From positions 164,627 to 228,626 of the forward strand of contig NZ_LKKO01000047.1 in the NCBI RefSeq assembly GCF_001455965.1: DNA of 64,000 nucleotides, written 5' to 3'. The DNA comes from Methylobacterium sp. GXS13. Lineage in GTDB: Bacteria > Pseudomonadota > Alphaproteobacteria > Rhizobiales > Beijerinckiaceae. The notes under the pieces are model-generated. The model did not search any database. It saw only the letters and a list, made by a program, of their open reading frames with translations, and had not been told where the DNA came from. The position numbers were made by a program, and so were the translations under genes. Each line of letters begins with the position of its first letter. The stretch's first letter is position 1. This document shows positions 43,482 through 52,777 of the stretch, piece by piece.

Positions 43482-43941
43482 GCCGCTGCGCGTCGGCGAC
43501 CGGGTCACCGCGGAGGCACTGGTCGGGGGCGTGCTCGCGAACATGGCCGCGCTGGAAGCGGTGCTGGCAGAAGAGGCCGCCCATATTCGGGCCGGACGCC
43601 TGCGCGAGGGCCTGGCGGCGGCCGAGCCCAAAACGGCGCTGGCGGCGGCCTATATGCAGGGCCTCGAAGTCGCCAAAGCGAATGCCGTCGCGCTGAAGCG
43701 CTTCAACCCGGACGGCGTCGAGACTCTGCGGGCCGCCCATCGCCGCTTCACCGCGGCCGTGGAAGCGAACCAATCGGTCCTCGACAGCGCGAAATCCGTC
43801 TCCGAGGGGCTGATCAAGTCGCTGGCGGAGGAGATCGGCCGGGCGCAGCTGCCGTTGGGCTACGGACGACAGGCGGCAGCCCCGTCGCCCTATGGCCGCG
43901 GCGTGCGCAGTGGGCCGCTGGTATTGTCGCGGAATCTTTGA
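43468..43941 (+). CDS. FlgN-like flagellar chaperone (predicted)
   Basis: A 157-residue mostly helical protein (LLANMAALEAVLAEEAAHIRAGRLREGLAAAEPKTALA...). It lies third in the flgI operon, where FlgN-type or unannotated flagellar proteins are found in Rhizobiales. The AEEAAHIRAGRL/KTALA/RFNPD pattern is characteristic of this short alphaproteobacterial family, but similarity to classical FlgN is weak. ATG 43468 has GGAG six bases upstream; ATG 43456 is also in frame. The C-terminal 25 residues are low complexity. It converges on the truncated porin with 8 bp between the stops. Confidence 0.65.
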   Translation: MQRAEPLRVGDRVTAEALVGGVLANMAALEAVLAEEAAHIRAGRLREGLAAAEPKTALAAAYMQGLEVAKANAVALKRFNPDGVETLRAAHRRFTAAVEANQSVLDSAKSVSEGLIKSLAEEIGRAQLPLGYGRQAAAPSPYGRGVRSGPLVLSRNL

Positions 43942-43949
43942 AGGCCGCG

Positions 43950-44279
43950 TCAGCGCCGGCCGTTGCCGATCCGCATGTAGGTTCGCACCTCGCCGAGATC
44001 CGTGTCGGCGCGGTTGTCGATCGCCAGGCGCCCGGTAACGGGGGGCGTGGCCGGCGCGCCGATCCCGTGCCCGCCCCGCAGGTCCGCGCCCGCCGTGACG
44101 CGGCCAGAGACGCGGATACAGCTCGCACTGCCCGGCAGGCGCACGAAACCCGCCCCCTTCGACGGGCACGGCATCACAGACGGCGTGATCAGAGCCTTCT
44201 CGAGGTCCCGGGCCTCGGCAGGCCCGAAACCGAGCACCGCAGTGCAGAGCGTCAAGGCGATCGGGAGGGTCCAGCCCAT
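43950..44279 (-). CDS. Short porin-like protein (Porin_2 N-terminal fragment)
   Basis: A 109-residue protein. A signal peptide (WTLPIALTLCTAVLGFGPAEA) leads into PCPSKGAGFVRLPGSASCIRVSGRVTAG, the hallmark N-terminus of alphaproteobacterial Omp2/Porin_2 proteins (two Cys, RLPG, SGRV strand). GRLAIDNRADTDLGEVRTYMRIGNGRR matches the second strand pair. Complete porins of this family are about 350-400 residues, so only the first three to four beta strands remain. It starts 1 bp after the stop of the 86-residue gene, apparently in one operon. It may be a relic, a truncated porin or a small periplasmic protein that borrowed this module. Confidence 0.75.
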   Translation of the reverse strand: MGWTLPIALTLCTAVLGFGPAEARDLEKALITPSVMPCPSKGAGFVRLPGSASCIRVSGRVTAGADLRGGHGIGAPATPPVTGRLAIDNRADTDLGEVRTYMRIGNGRR

Positions 44280-44280
44280 C

Positions 44281-44541
44281 TCACGCGGCCCGACGCGAAA
44301 GGTCCCGATACAGGAGGTCGATGTAGCACTCGACTGCGCCGATGAAGCCGTCGAGGTCGGGCTCAAGAAAGCGCAGCCGCGCGAGGTCGCGCAGGAGGAT
44401 GTCGAGCGCGATGGCGCGGTCGTCCGGGCGGCCATAGCCGTCGAGATAACTGTCGATTGCCTGCTTGGCCAACGCGAGGGCGTCGATCTGCGCCGCGGTG
44501 CCGAGGCGGCGGATCGCGTGGACGGGTTCGGACAGCGCCAT
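44281..44541 (-). CDS. Small conserved-looking protein of unknown function
   Basis: An 86-residue, largely helical protein: MALSEPVHAIRRLGTAAQID...AIDSYLDGYGRPDDRAIALDILLRDLARLRFLEPDLDGFIGAVECYIDLL. I do not recognise a family. GAGGAG sits 8 to 13 bases ahead of ATG 44541, a good ribosome-binding site, and the stop is 1 bp before the porin-like start. These points support it as a real gene translated together with the porin fragment. It lies 102 bp downstream of flgL on the same strand, so it may be a distal part of the hook operon, or start its own transcript. Confidence 0.65.
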   Translation of the reverse strand: MALSEPVHAIRRLGTAAQIDALALAKQAIDSYLDGYGRPDDRAIALDILLRDLARLRFLEPDLDGFIGAVECYIDLLYRDLSRRAA

Positions 44542-44643
44542 GCGAGCCTCTCCTCGATCGCGCGGCAGCGCTGCACGCGACCGCAACCTGCGCTTCACTG
44601 CGGGAAAGCGGCGAGACTATGGTGGCGGGACCGAATACCGGCT

Positions 44644-46239
44644 TCAGCTGATGTAATTGACCAGTGAGAGCTTCGAAAGCGAGGCTGTGACCTGGTAGCT
44701 GGCCTGGAGCCGGTTCTGCACATCGAGCAGCTTGGCGACGACCTCCTCGGTCGGGGCCTGCTCGATCCCGTCGAGCGTGTTTTGCACCGTGGTCTGGGTG
44801 GCGGTGTTGGTGGTCTTGGCGTTCGACAGCCGCGTCGCGGCGATGCTGAGCTGCGTGACGGTGTCCTGGACGCTGGGATTGGTCTGATCAGCCGAGAACA
44901 GCAGCGCCCCAGCCTTGTCGACCACGGTCTGATAGGTGGCGCTGGTGTTGGCGTCGCTCGCGGTCGGCAGAGCGAACGCCATGGTCGCCAGACCCGCGAG
45001 CACGTTCTGGACCGACTTGTCGTTGGCGCGGGCGCCGGTGCCGACTTGGCCTGTGGCGCTGACTTGGACCGACTGGGTGTCGAGGGCCGATGTGGGCTCA
45101 GGCGGGCTCGTCGTCGTGTCGTAGGTGTTCTCGCCCTGGTACCAGAGCACGGTGTTGGCCGGAGTGGCGGCAACGTAGCCGGTCGGGTTCTTGGCCGCAT
45201 CGTACGTGATGCGCTGGGGCATGATCCCGGCTCCGGATGGGCCGCCCCGGGCTGAGCCGGTGAAGAAGTCCTGCGTTACCGTCGCCGTGGCGTTCACCGC
45301 CAGCGTGCCGGTGGCCGCGCCCTTGAGCGCGTTGGTCAGCGTGGCGGACAGGTTCTTCATGGTGTCGGTGACGCTCGCCCCGATGGCGAAACTGGTGGTC
45401 GAGCTGGCATCCGCGCTGGTGGCCGCGGTCAGCGTTACGGTGGTTGCGGTACCGTCCGGCATCTTCAGCGCGAAGCTGACGCTGTCGCCAGCGGCCGGCT
45501 GCGTCGCCAAGCTCACATTGAGCGAGGCCGGGCCGGTGCCGGTGATCGACGCGCTCAGCGCCGTCCCGGTGGTGGTCGGTGTGCCGGTGAGGGTGAAGCC
45601 GAACTTGCCCCGCGTCGCGGCATTCGTTTCATCGGTCACCTGGACGGAGGTGGCGCTCGGCGAGGTCTGCGTCAGCCGGCCGTTGCCGCTCGCCCCCAGC
45701 TCCGCGGTGACCCGCTCGTTGATCAGCGCGGTGAGGCCCGCAAGCTTGTTGCCCTGGCTGTCGGTGGTGCCGTTGAGGATCGTGTCGGCGTCGAGCACCG
45801 GCTGTGTGGTGGCGTCGCGACCGCCGAACAGGTAGCTGCCGGCCGCGGACTGGTTGAGGGTGTCCAGCGCCGTCTGCAGGTTGGCGAGCGCGATCGAGCG
45901 GCCCGCCGTGGTGTTGGCCGCGACGCTCTGCAGACCGTTGTTCAGGGCCGTGCGGGCGTCGGTCCCAAGCTTGGCGACCTGGGTCAGGCTGGTGACGGCA
46001 AGGCTGGTCCGGGTCTGGGCCGCCGTGATGCCCGCGCCGTAGCCGTTCAGCGCGCTCAGGGTCGCCTGGGCGGCGAGCGCCGTAGAGCGTCCGGTGCCGA
46101 GCCCGCCATAGGTTTGCGAGACCTTGCCGCTGGAGAGCTGGTTCGACAGGTCGTTCAGCTGGTTCTTCAGCGTCAGGAGCTGCGCGGTGTTCCGGTTGGC
46201 GACATAAGAGCCGGCCGCGAAGGGAGAGATCGTCGTCAT
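44644..46239 (-). CDS. flgL: Flagellar hook-associated protein FlgL
   Basis: A 531-residue hook-filament junction protein. The flagellin-like N-terminal coil (NRNTAQLLTLKNQLNDLSNQLSSGKVSQTYGGLG) and the C-terminal coil (VQNRLQASYQVTASLSKLSLVNYI) are conserved. The long centre is Ala/Thr/Ser-rich and variable (about 180-400), longer than in enteric FlgL (about 317). Its start is 2 bp after the flgK stop, the standard flgK-flgL coupling. It is exported through the flagellar apparatus. Confidence 0.93.
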   Translation of the reverse strand: MTTISPFAAGSYVANRNTAQLLTLKNQLNDLSNQLSSGKVSQTYGGLGTGRSTALAAQATLSALNGYGAGITAAQTRTSLAVTSLTQVAKLGTDARTALNNGLQSVAANTTAGRSIALANLQTALDTLNQSAAGSYLFGGRDATTQPVLDADTILNGTTDSQGNKLAGLTALINERVTAELGASGNGRLTQTSPSATSVQVTDETNAATRGKFGFTLTGTPTTTGTALSASITGTGPASLNVSLATQPAAGDSVSFALKMPDGTATTVTLTAATSADASSTTSFAIGASVTDTMKNLSATLTNALKGAATGTLAVNATATVTQDFFTGSARGGPSGAGIMPQRITYDAAKNPTGYVAATPANTVLWYQGENTYDTTTSPPEPTSALDTQSVQVSATGQVGTGARANDKSVQNVLAGLATMAFALPTASDANTSATYQTVVDKAGALLFSADQTNPSVQDTVTQLSIAATRLSNAKTTNTATQTTVQNTLDGIEQAPTEEVVAKLLDVQNRLQASYQVTASLSKLSLVNYIS

Positions 46240-46241
46240 GG

Positions 46242-48143
46242 TCAGATCTGCAGCAGCTGGTTGAGCATATCGCGGGCGGCGGTGAGCACCCGGGCGTTGG
46301 CGCCGTAGGCCGTCTGCAGGGCGATCAGGTTCGACATCTCCTGGTCGATATTGACGCCCGCGCCCGCGGAGAACCGGCTCTGCGCGGTAGAGAGCGCAGT
46401 CTGCTGGGTGTCGTTAAGCGCTGTCGCGTTCGAGGCGGCAGAGCCCTGCGAAGCGATCACGTCCTGGGCGAAGCCGACGACGCTCGCCCGGTAGGGCGCA
46501 GAGACGCCGCCGATGCCGCTCGAAGACGAGAAAGTCTGTTGGGCGGAGGTCAGGGCGGTGAAAATCGCCTGCGCGCGGCCGCCCGAGGCGCTCGGATCGA
46601 TGGCGCTCGACGCGGTGAGCGCCGCGGTGTTGCCGGAGACCGCCGGATTGACCGCGATGCGCTGGGCGAAGCCGGTGAGCTGCGAGCCGCTGTCGAGCGA
46701 GCCGGTGAAGAGCCGGGTGACGGGTGGCGGCGCAGCGGAGACGTCGGTGAACAGGGCGATCTGCGGGTAGCCCGTGGTCAGATCGTTCGGCGATGTCGGC
46801 AGGGTGATGCTGGCGCTGGCCCCTGAAACCTTGTCGGTGCTGGCACCCGCCGGCCCGATCGTGACGGAGGCCCCGGTGCCGGTCGCGGTGAGGTTCGGCA
46901 CGTTCCTGATGCCGGCAGCCGTCGCACGGGTGCCGAGCGCCGTCAGGGCAGCCGAGATCGCGCTGGCGTAGGTTGCGGGGCCGCCGGAGATGTTGAAGGT
47001 CTGAGCGAGCCCACTGGAATCGTCGGTCTGGCTCGGATCGACCCCGGTGGTCGCCTTGTTCGAGGCGACCAGCGTGACGTTGCGGACCGAGCCGTCGGCG
47101 GCGGTGACCGGGATCGTAACGCTGTTGCCGGCCTGGATACCCGTAAGATCGATGGTTGCCGAGGAGCCGGTGACGGTGCCGGTCACGGACTTGTCAGTCA
47201 GCGCGCTGGCGAGCCCCCCGGCGAGGTCGTCGAGCTGGCGCTGGGCCTGCGGCAGGATCTGGTCGCGCAATTCGATCCCGGCGGCGAGGCTCCCCGACCG
47301 GATGGCGCCGGGCGCCCCGAGATCGATTTTGCCGCCGCCCGGAAGCGTCGCCGTGATGGTGCCGACCGTCCGCTTGGTCGGATCGGTCGAGTAGCTCGAA
47401 TTGGCGCTCAGCGTCCCGTGGCCGTCGAAGCTCAGCACCGCCGCGCTGCTGCGATCGACCAGGGTGACGCCCGACTGGGTCAGCACCGAGACCGTCCCGT
47501 CGCGCTGCGCGACGGTCTGCACATCCATGTAGTTGGAGAGCGCGTTGATCACCTGGTCGCGCTGGTCCTGGAGGTCGGCCAGGGACGATGCGTCGGTGGT
47601 GTTCTGGATCTTGGCGTTGAGGCTCGCAACGTTGGACAGCAGGGTGCTGGCCGATTTCGTATCGGTGCCGAGCTGCGCCTCGACCCCGGAGCGGAGGTTC
47701 TGCACCGAGGCGGCGGCGCCGTTGATCTGGCTGGCGAGCGCCGAGGCGTTGCTCAGCACGGTGGTGCGGGCGGCCGCCGAGGTCGGATTGGCGGACAGCT
47801 CCTGCAGCGATTCGGTGAAGGTGTTCAGCGTGCCGTCGAGCGACGATGAGCTGCCGGGAGTCCCGTACAACGCGTCGAGCTGAGACGCGATGCCGGCCTT
47901 GGTGCTGGTATAGGCAGCCCCCGACGTTTCGAGCCGCAGCTGCTTCAGGGCGGCGGCGTCGAAGCTGCGGGTGATCGCCCCGACGGCGACACCGGAATTG
48001 TTGGTTCCGGTAGCGACCGTCGAGAGCGTCCGCTTGACGTAACCGGCGGTGCCCGCATTGGCGACATTCTGCGAGACGACGTTGATCGCCGCCTGCGTCG
48101 CCGCAAGGCCGGCGGTCGCGGTGGAAAGCGCGTTCAGCGACAT
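46242..48143 (-). CDS. flgK: Flagellar hook-associated protein FlgK
   Basis: A 633-residue protein. The N-terminal rod/hook motif (LSTATAGLAATQAAINVVSQNVANAGTAGYVKR) and the C-terminal helical segment (NIDQEMSNLIALQTAYGANARVLTAARDMLNQLLQI) are diagnostic. The middle is low-complexity Ser/Thr/Ala. It begins 34 bp after the flgE stop and runs into flgL with 2 bp between them. It caps the hook for filament attachment. Confidence 0.95.
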   Translation of the reverse strand: MSLNALSTATAGLAATQAAINVVSQNVANAGTAGYVKRTLSTVATGTNNSGVAVGAITRSFDAAALKQLRLETSGAAYTSTKAGIASQLDALYGTPGSSSSLDGTLNTFTESLQELSANPTSAAARTTVLSNASALASQINGAAASVQNLRSGVEAQLGTDTKSASTLLSNVASLNAKIQNTTDASSLADLQDQRDQVINALSNYMDVQTVAQRDGTVSVLTQSGVTLVDRSSAAVLSFDGHGTLSANSSYSTDPTKRTVGTITATLPGGGKIDLGAPGAIRSGSLAAGIELRDQILPQAQRQLDDLAGGLASALTDKSVTGTVTGSSATIDLTGIQAGNSVTIPVTAADGSVRNVTLVASNKATTGVDPSQTDDSSGLAQTFNISGGPATYASAISAALTALGTRATAAGIRNVPNLTATGTGASVTIGPAGASTDKVSGASASITLPTSPNDLTTGYPQIALFTDVSAAPPPVTRLFTGSLDSGSQLTGFAQRIAVNPAVSGNTAALTASSAIDPSASGGRAQAIFTALTSAQQTFSSSSGIGGVSAPYRASVVGFAQDVIASQGSAASNATALNDTQQTALSTAQSRFSAGAGVNIDQEMSNLIALQTAYGANARVLTAARDMLNQLLQI

Positions 48144-48177
48144 CTCACGGCCTCCGCGGTTCGGATCGCATCCTCAC

Positions 48178-49557
48178 TCAGCGGATCACGTTGAGCAGGT
48201 CAGACATCATCGTCTGGGCCGTCGACATGACGCGCGTGTTCGCAGAGTAGGCCTGCTGCGTTACGATCATCTTAGAGAACTCGCTCGCAATGTCGGTATT
48301 CGACTGCTCATTGCTGGCGCCCGTGATCGTACTTCCGTTCAGCCCGACCAGGGCCGGACCGGACTCGGCGGTCTGGAGGTAGTTGCCGTTCGAATCGGCC
48401 TTCAGCCCGTCGGGATTGGCGAACTGCGCGATACCCACGGAGGCGAGCGCCAGCACCGACCCGTTCGAGAACGTGCCGTTGATCTTGCCGTCATCACCGA
48501 TCGCCACGCTGGTCAGCGTGCCGGCGCTGTTGCCGTTCTGACTCAGCGTGTTGGTGGTCACGGCACCCGATGTGTCGGCGTACTGGGTCAGGCCGGCCGT
48601 GCCGACATTCATGGTCATGTTCGCGAAGGTGTAGTCACCCACCGTCACATTGCCGAGCGCGACCGGGCTCGTCGCCGGCGCGGTCAGCTTCCCTGTGGAA
48701 TCGAAGGTGAAGGCCGTCCCGACATTCTGCCAGGCCGTCGAATTCGCCGAAGCCGAGGGATCCGAGGCGTAATAGAGGTTCCAGACCGCGGGCTGCGCTG
48801 GCGTCGTGCTGGCGTCCTGCACCTTCGCCCAGCGCGTGCTCAGGGTCACCGGTGCGCCGGTCTGCGTGTAGGCGGTGATGGACGGGCCGGCGATGCTGTT
48901 GTTCACGAAGGTCCCGGCCCCGGTCGAGGGCACCGAGACGCCGGTCACGCCGGTCCCGGTTTTGACCACGGCCGTCGGCAGCTGATCGTAGACGTCGGAG
49001 CCTGACGTGACGGACGCGGTGGTGGCCGGCGTCGCCGGGAGGTTGGCGGCGTAGGCGATCGACGTGGTGGGCTGGGCCGGAAGCGACGTGTTGCCGATCT
49101 TCAGCAGCCCGGTGCTGGTCGCCTGGCCGGTGACCGGGTCGAGATTCGTACCGGTCAGGTAGCCGCCGGCGCCGTTGACCAGGTAGCCGTCCTTGTCCTG
49201 CGCAAAGTCACCCCGACGTGTGTAGACGTCCGTGCCGCTGAAGGTCGCGGCGCCGTTCGAATCGCCGGTCTTCCGCACCACGGTGAAGAAGCCGTTCCCG
49301 TTGATCGCCATGTTGGTCGGGACGCTCGAGGCTACGACGTTGCCGGCGATCGTGTTGGTCAGCTGCGACTGGGCCAGGACCGAGCCGGCGACCTCACGCT
49401 TCGGCGTGGTCTCGGACATCATGTCGACGAAGCTGGTGTCGATTCGCTTGAATCCGGTCGTCTGCGAGTTCGCGATGTTCCCGGAGATGTTGCTGATGGC
49501 GTAGGACTGTGCCTGCAATCCGGAGACCGAGGTCTGCAGGGCGGTAAAAAGATCCAT
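48178..49557 (-). CDS. flgE: Flagellar hook protein FlgE
   Basis: A 459-residue hook subunit. MDLFTALQTSVSGLQAQSYAISNISGNIANSQTTGFKRIDTSFVDMM is the conserved N-terminus, with NMAINGNGFFTVV, a hook-core motif, near residue 82. The C-terminus (NTDIASEFSKMIVTQQAYSANTRVMSTAQTMMSDLLNVIR) is the family's axial helix. It is the first gene of flgE-flgK-flgL. Transcription probably starts from a consensus sigma-54 promoter (49605-49619) with a palindromic enhancer-like site upstream (49693-49707). Confidence 0.95.
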   Translation of the reverse strand: MDLFTALQTSVSGLQAQSYAISNISGNIANSQTTGFKRIDTSFVDMMSETTPKREVAGSVLAQSQLTNTIAGNVVASSVPTNMAINGNGFFTVVRKTGDSNGAATFSGTDVYTRRGDFAQDKDGYLVNGAGGYLTGTNLDPVTGQATSTGLLKIGNTSLPAQPTTSIAYAANLPATPATTASVTSGSDVYDQLPTAVVKTGTGVTGVSVPSTGAGTFVNNSIAGPSITAYTQTGAPVTLSTRWAKVQDASTTPAQPAVWNLYYASDPSASANSTAWQNVGTAFTFDSTGKLTAPATSPVALGNVTVGDYTFANMTMNVGTAGLTQYADTSGAVTTNTLSQNGNSAGTLTSVAIGDDGKINGTFSNGSVLALASVGIAQFANPDGLKADSNGNYLQTAESGPALVGLNGSTITGASNEQSNTDIASEFSKMIVTQQAYSANTRVMSTAQTMMSDLLNVIR

Positions 49558-49604
49558 GGCATGCGATCCCGAGACGCGCCGCATTGGCCCGCAGGATCAA
49601 GCGC

Positions 49605-49619
49605 GCAACCGCCGTGCCA
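49605..49619 (-). promoter_or_regulatory. Sigma-54 promoter of flgE operon
   Basis: Read on the minus strand, TGGCACG-GCGG-TTGC matches the sigma-54 consensus (TGGCACG-N4-TTGC) exactly, with the -24 GG and -12 GC in the correct phase. It is 48 bp ahead of the flgE ATG. Alphaproteobacterial middle and late flagellar genes are commonly sigma-54 dependent. Confidence 0.85.
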
Positions 49620-49692
49620 GAGCCAAGTCCTTGATTCCTAACGAACGGGCCGCCACCGGCCCGGCAGCCCTGGCCGACCTGAGATGCCGGCC

Positions 49693-49707
49693 CGGCAGAT
49701 TCTGCCG
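49693..49707. promoter_or_regulatory. Flagellar palindrome CGGCAGATTCTGCCG (flgE copy)
   Basis: A perfect CGGCA-N5-TGCCG palindrome, extended to CCGGCAG/CTGCCGG. It lies about 85 bp upstream of the sigma-54 promoter of flgE, the usual distance of an NtrC-family activator site. It lies on the other side of BLUF, about 150 bp before that start. It matches copies at flhA and flgI. Confidence 0.7.
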
Positions 49708-49854
49708 GATCGGGGCGGACCGGATCTGTGCGGCGGCCGGCGGACGTTTACGGGGTGTTATCCGGCGCGCGCGAAGATCGTGCACGGGCTCGGCTGGGCG
49801 GGGCACGTCCTGCCCGAACGCGCAGATGCGGTACGGATTTCGGATCTAGAGGTC

Positions 49855-50322
49855 ATGCGGGCGAAACGGACGAGCCTCGTCCACATCATCTACTTCTCGC
49901 GCCTCAATCTGTCCGCGGATCCCACGAAGCGGTCGGAGCAGATCACCGAGATCGGCCGAGTCGCTCAGAAGAAGAACGAGTTCTCGGTGATCACCAGCTT
50001 TTTGATCATCGAGGGCAACTTCGCCTGCCAGGTGATCGAGGGCGAGCGCTCATCGGTGCACGAGACCTTCGACCGGGTCAGCGCCGACCAGCGCCACCGG
50101 GACGTCCAGATCAACGAGTGGCGCGAGATCGCCAAGCGCGAGTTCGTCCACTCCTTCAAGAGCGCCCAGCGCACCGCCACAAACGAGGGCCTGTTCGCCA
50201 AGGCCAACCTGCTGCCAATGCTCCAGCGCGGCACCCCGAAGGCGACAGCGATCCACGGGCTCTGCCTGGCGCTCCAGAACGACGCGATGTCCCGCCAGGG
50301 CATCGACCACCTCTTCATCTGA
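49855..50322 (+). CDS. BLUF blue-light sensor protein
   Basis: A 155-residue protein, nearly all one BLUF flavin domain (residues about 7-100: SLVHIIYFSR, FACQVIEGERSSVHETFDRVSADQRHRDVQI). The photochemically key Tyr (Y13), Asn (N41) and Gln (Q59) are present. At the position of the conserved Trp/Met of AppA's last strand (GWHM) it has HSFK, so the light cycle may differ. No output domain is attached. AGAGG lies 6 bases ahead of ATG 49855. It is 8 bp upstream of a single-domain response regulator and is divergent from flgE. Confidence 0.82.
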   Translation: MRAKRTSLVHIIYFSRLNLSADPTKRSEQITEIGRVAQKKNEFSVITSFLIIEGNFACQVIEGERSSVHETFDRVSADQRHRDVQINEWREIAKREFVHSFKSAQRTATNEGLFAKANLLPMLQRGTPKATAIHGLCLALQNDAMSRQGIDHLFI

Positions 50323-50330
50323 GCGCAACG

Positions 50331-50789
50331 ATGTCCGAGAGCGATACGCCCCCGATCCTCATCGTCGACGACCAGGAGAAGCTCCTGCGTCTCGTGGTGA
50401 TGCTGCTAACCCGGATCGGCTTCCCCGACGTCGAAGGGGTCACCACGGCCGCCGAGGCCCTGGAGCGGCTGCGCACGCGCCGCTACGCCCTGGTGATCTC
50501 CGACCTTGCCATGGAGCCGATGGACGGGCTGGCCCTGCTGCGCGAGATCCGCGCCGACGACGCGCTGATGAACACGCCCTTCATGCTTACCGAATCGTCC
50601 TTCGACTTCGAGGATATCAACCTCGCCCACCAGGCGGGGGCCGACGCCTTCATCCTGAAGCCGTTCGACATGGCGGTGCTGAAGAGCAAGCTGAAGCAGG
50701 TGCTCAACCGCAAGCCGCGCAAGCGCGACGCCCCGATGGCGGCGGAATCGACGCTGACAGCGGATTTCCCGATGCTGGGGAAGTTCTGA
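50331..50789 (+). CDS. Single-domain CheY-like response regulator
   Basis: A 152-residue receiver. The acidic pair is D13-D14 (IVDDQ), the phospho-acceptor is D58 (VISDLAMEPMDG), T87 is in MLTESS, and K110 is in ILKPFD. There is no output domain. A 35-residue basic, disordered C-terminal tail follows. It is 8 bp after the BLUF stop, so the two genes are an operon. Its target could be the flagellar switch, given the flagellar operon beside it, but this is only context. A terminator-like hairpin follows. Confidence 0.85.
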   Translation: MSESDTPPILIVDDQEKLLRLVVMLLTRIGFPDVEGVTTAAEALERLRTRRYALVISDLAMEPMDGLALLREIRADDALMNTPFMLTESSFDFEDINLAHQAGADAFILKPFDMAVLKSKLKQVLNRKPRKRDAPMAAESTLTADFPMLGKF

Positions 50790-50817
50790 GGTATCGCGTC
50801 CGGCACTGACACGCGCC

Positions 50818-50846
50818 CTCCCTCCCCCCACTGCGGGGGGAGGGAG
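50818..50846. terminator. Strong hairpin between the RR gene and prfC
   Basis: CTCCCTCCCCCC (50818-50829) and GGGGGGAGGGAG (50835-50846) form a perfect 12-bp stem with a 5-base ACTGC loop. There is no U tract, so the element may end both convergent transcripts by structure. The CTGCGGGGG core resembles the element at 2031-2186. Confidence 0.6.
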
Positions 50847-50918
50847 ACGCGCTGGGGTCAAGCTGCGGCCCTCAGCCGGCTAAGTTGGGTAAAAACCCTC
50901 TACCCCCCCCAGAAAAAA

Positions 50919-52526
<1,608 letters not shown>

Positions 52527-52692
52527 CAGCATGGAGCGAACGCTCTGGGTCGGCCAAACGTGAGGGGCGTCGCCCGGCGCGCGGTCTCGGGTGACGGTCT
52601 TGGGATCGTGTAGCGGCACGGCCCGGTATTGGCAAAGAACCCGCCGACCCGGCGGATCCAAGTCCCGGTTTCAAAAGGTCCTTCGACCGTGT

Positions 52693-52747
52693 GCGGGTGA
52701 AGGGCGGAGCCCTTCGTCTTCATCAGGGCTCGACCCTGATAACCCGC
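52693..52747. repeat. Three-way-junction palindromic element
   Basis: GCGGGT (52693-52698) pairs with ACCCGC (52742-52747). Inside are two perfect hairpins: GAAGGGC-GGA-GCCCTTC (52699-52715) and ATCAGGG-CTCGA-CCCTGAT (52722-52740). The fold resembles a three-way junction of 55 nt, in the gap between ltaE and prfC. It may be an intergenic repeat or a structured transcript end. Confidence 0.55.
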
Positions 52748-52777
52748 CAAAGGGCAGAGCCCATTGGAAACCCGATC

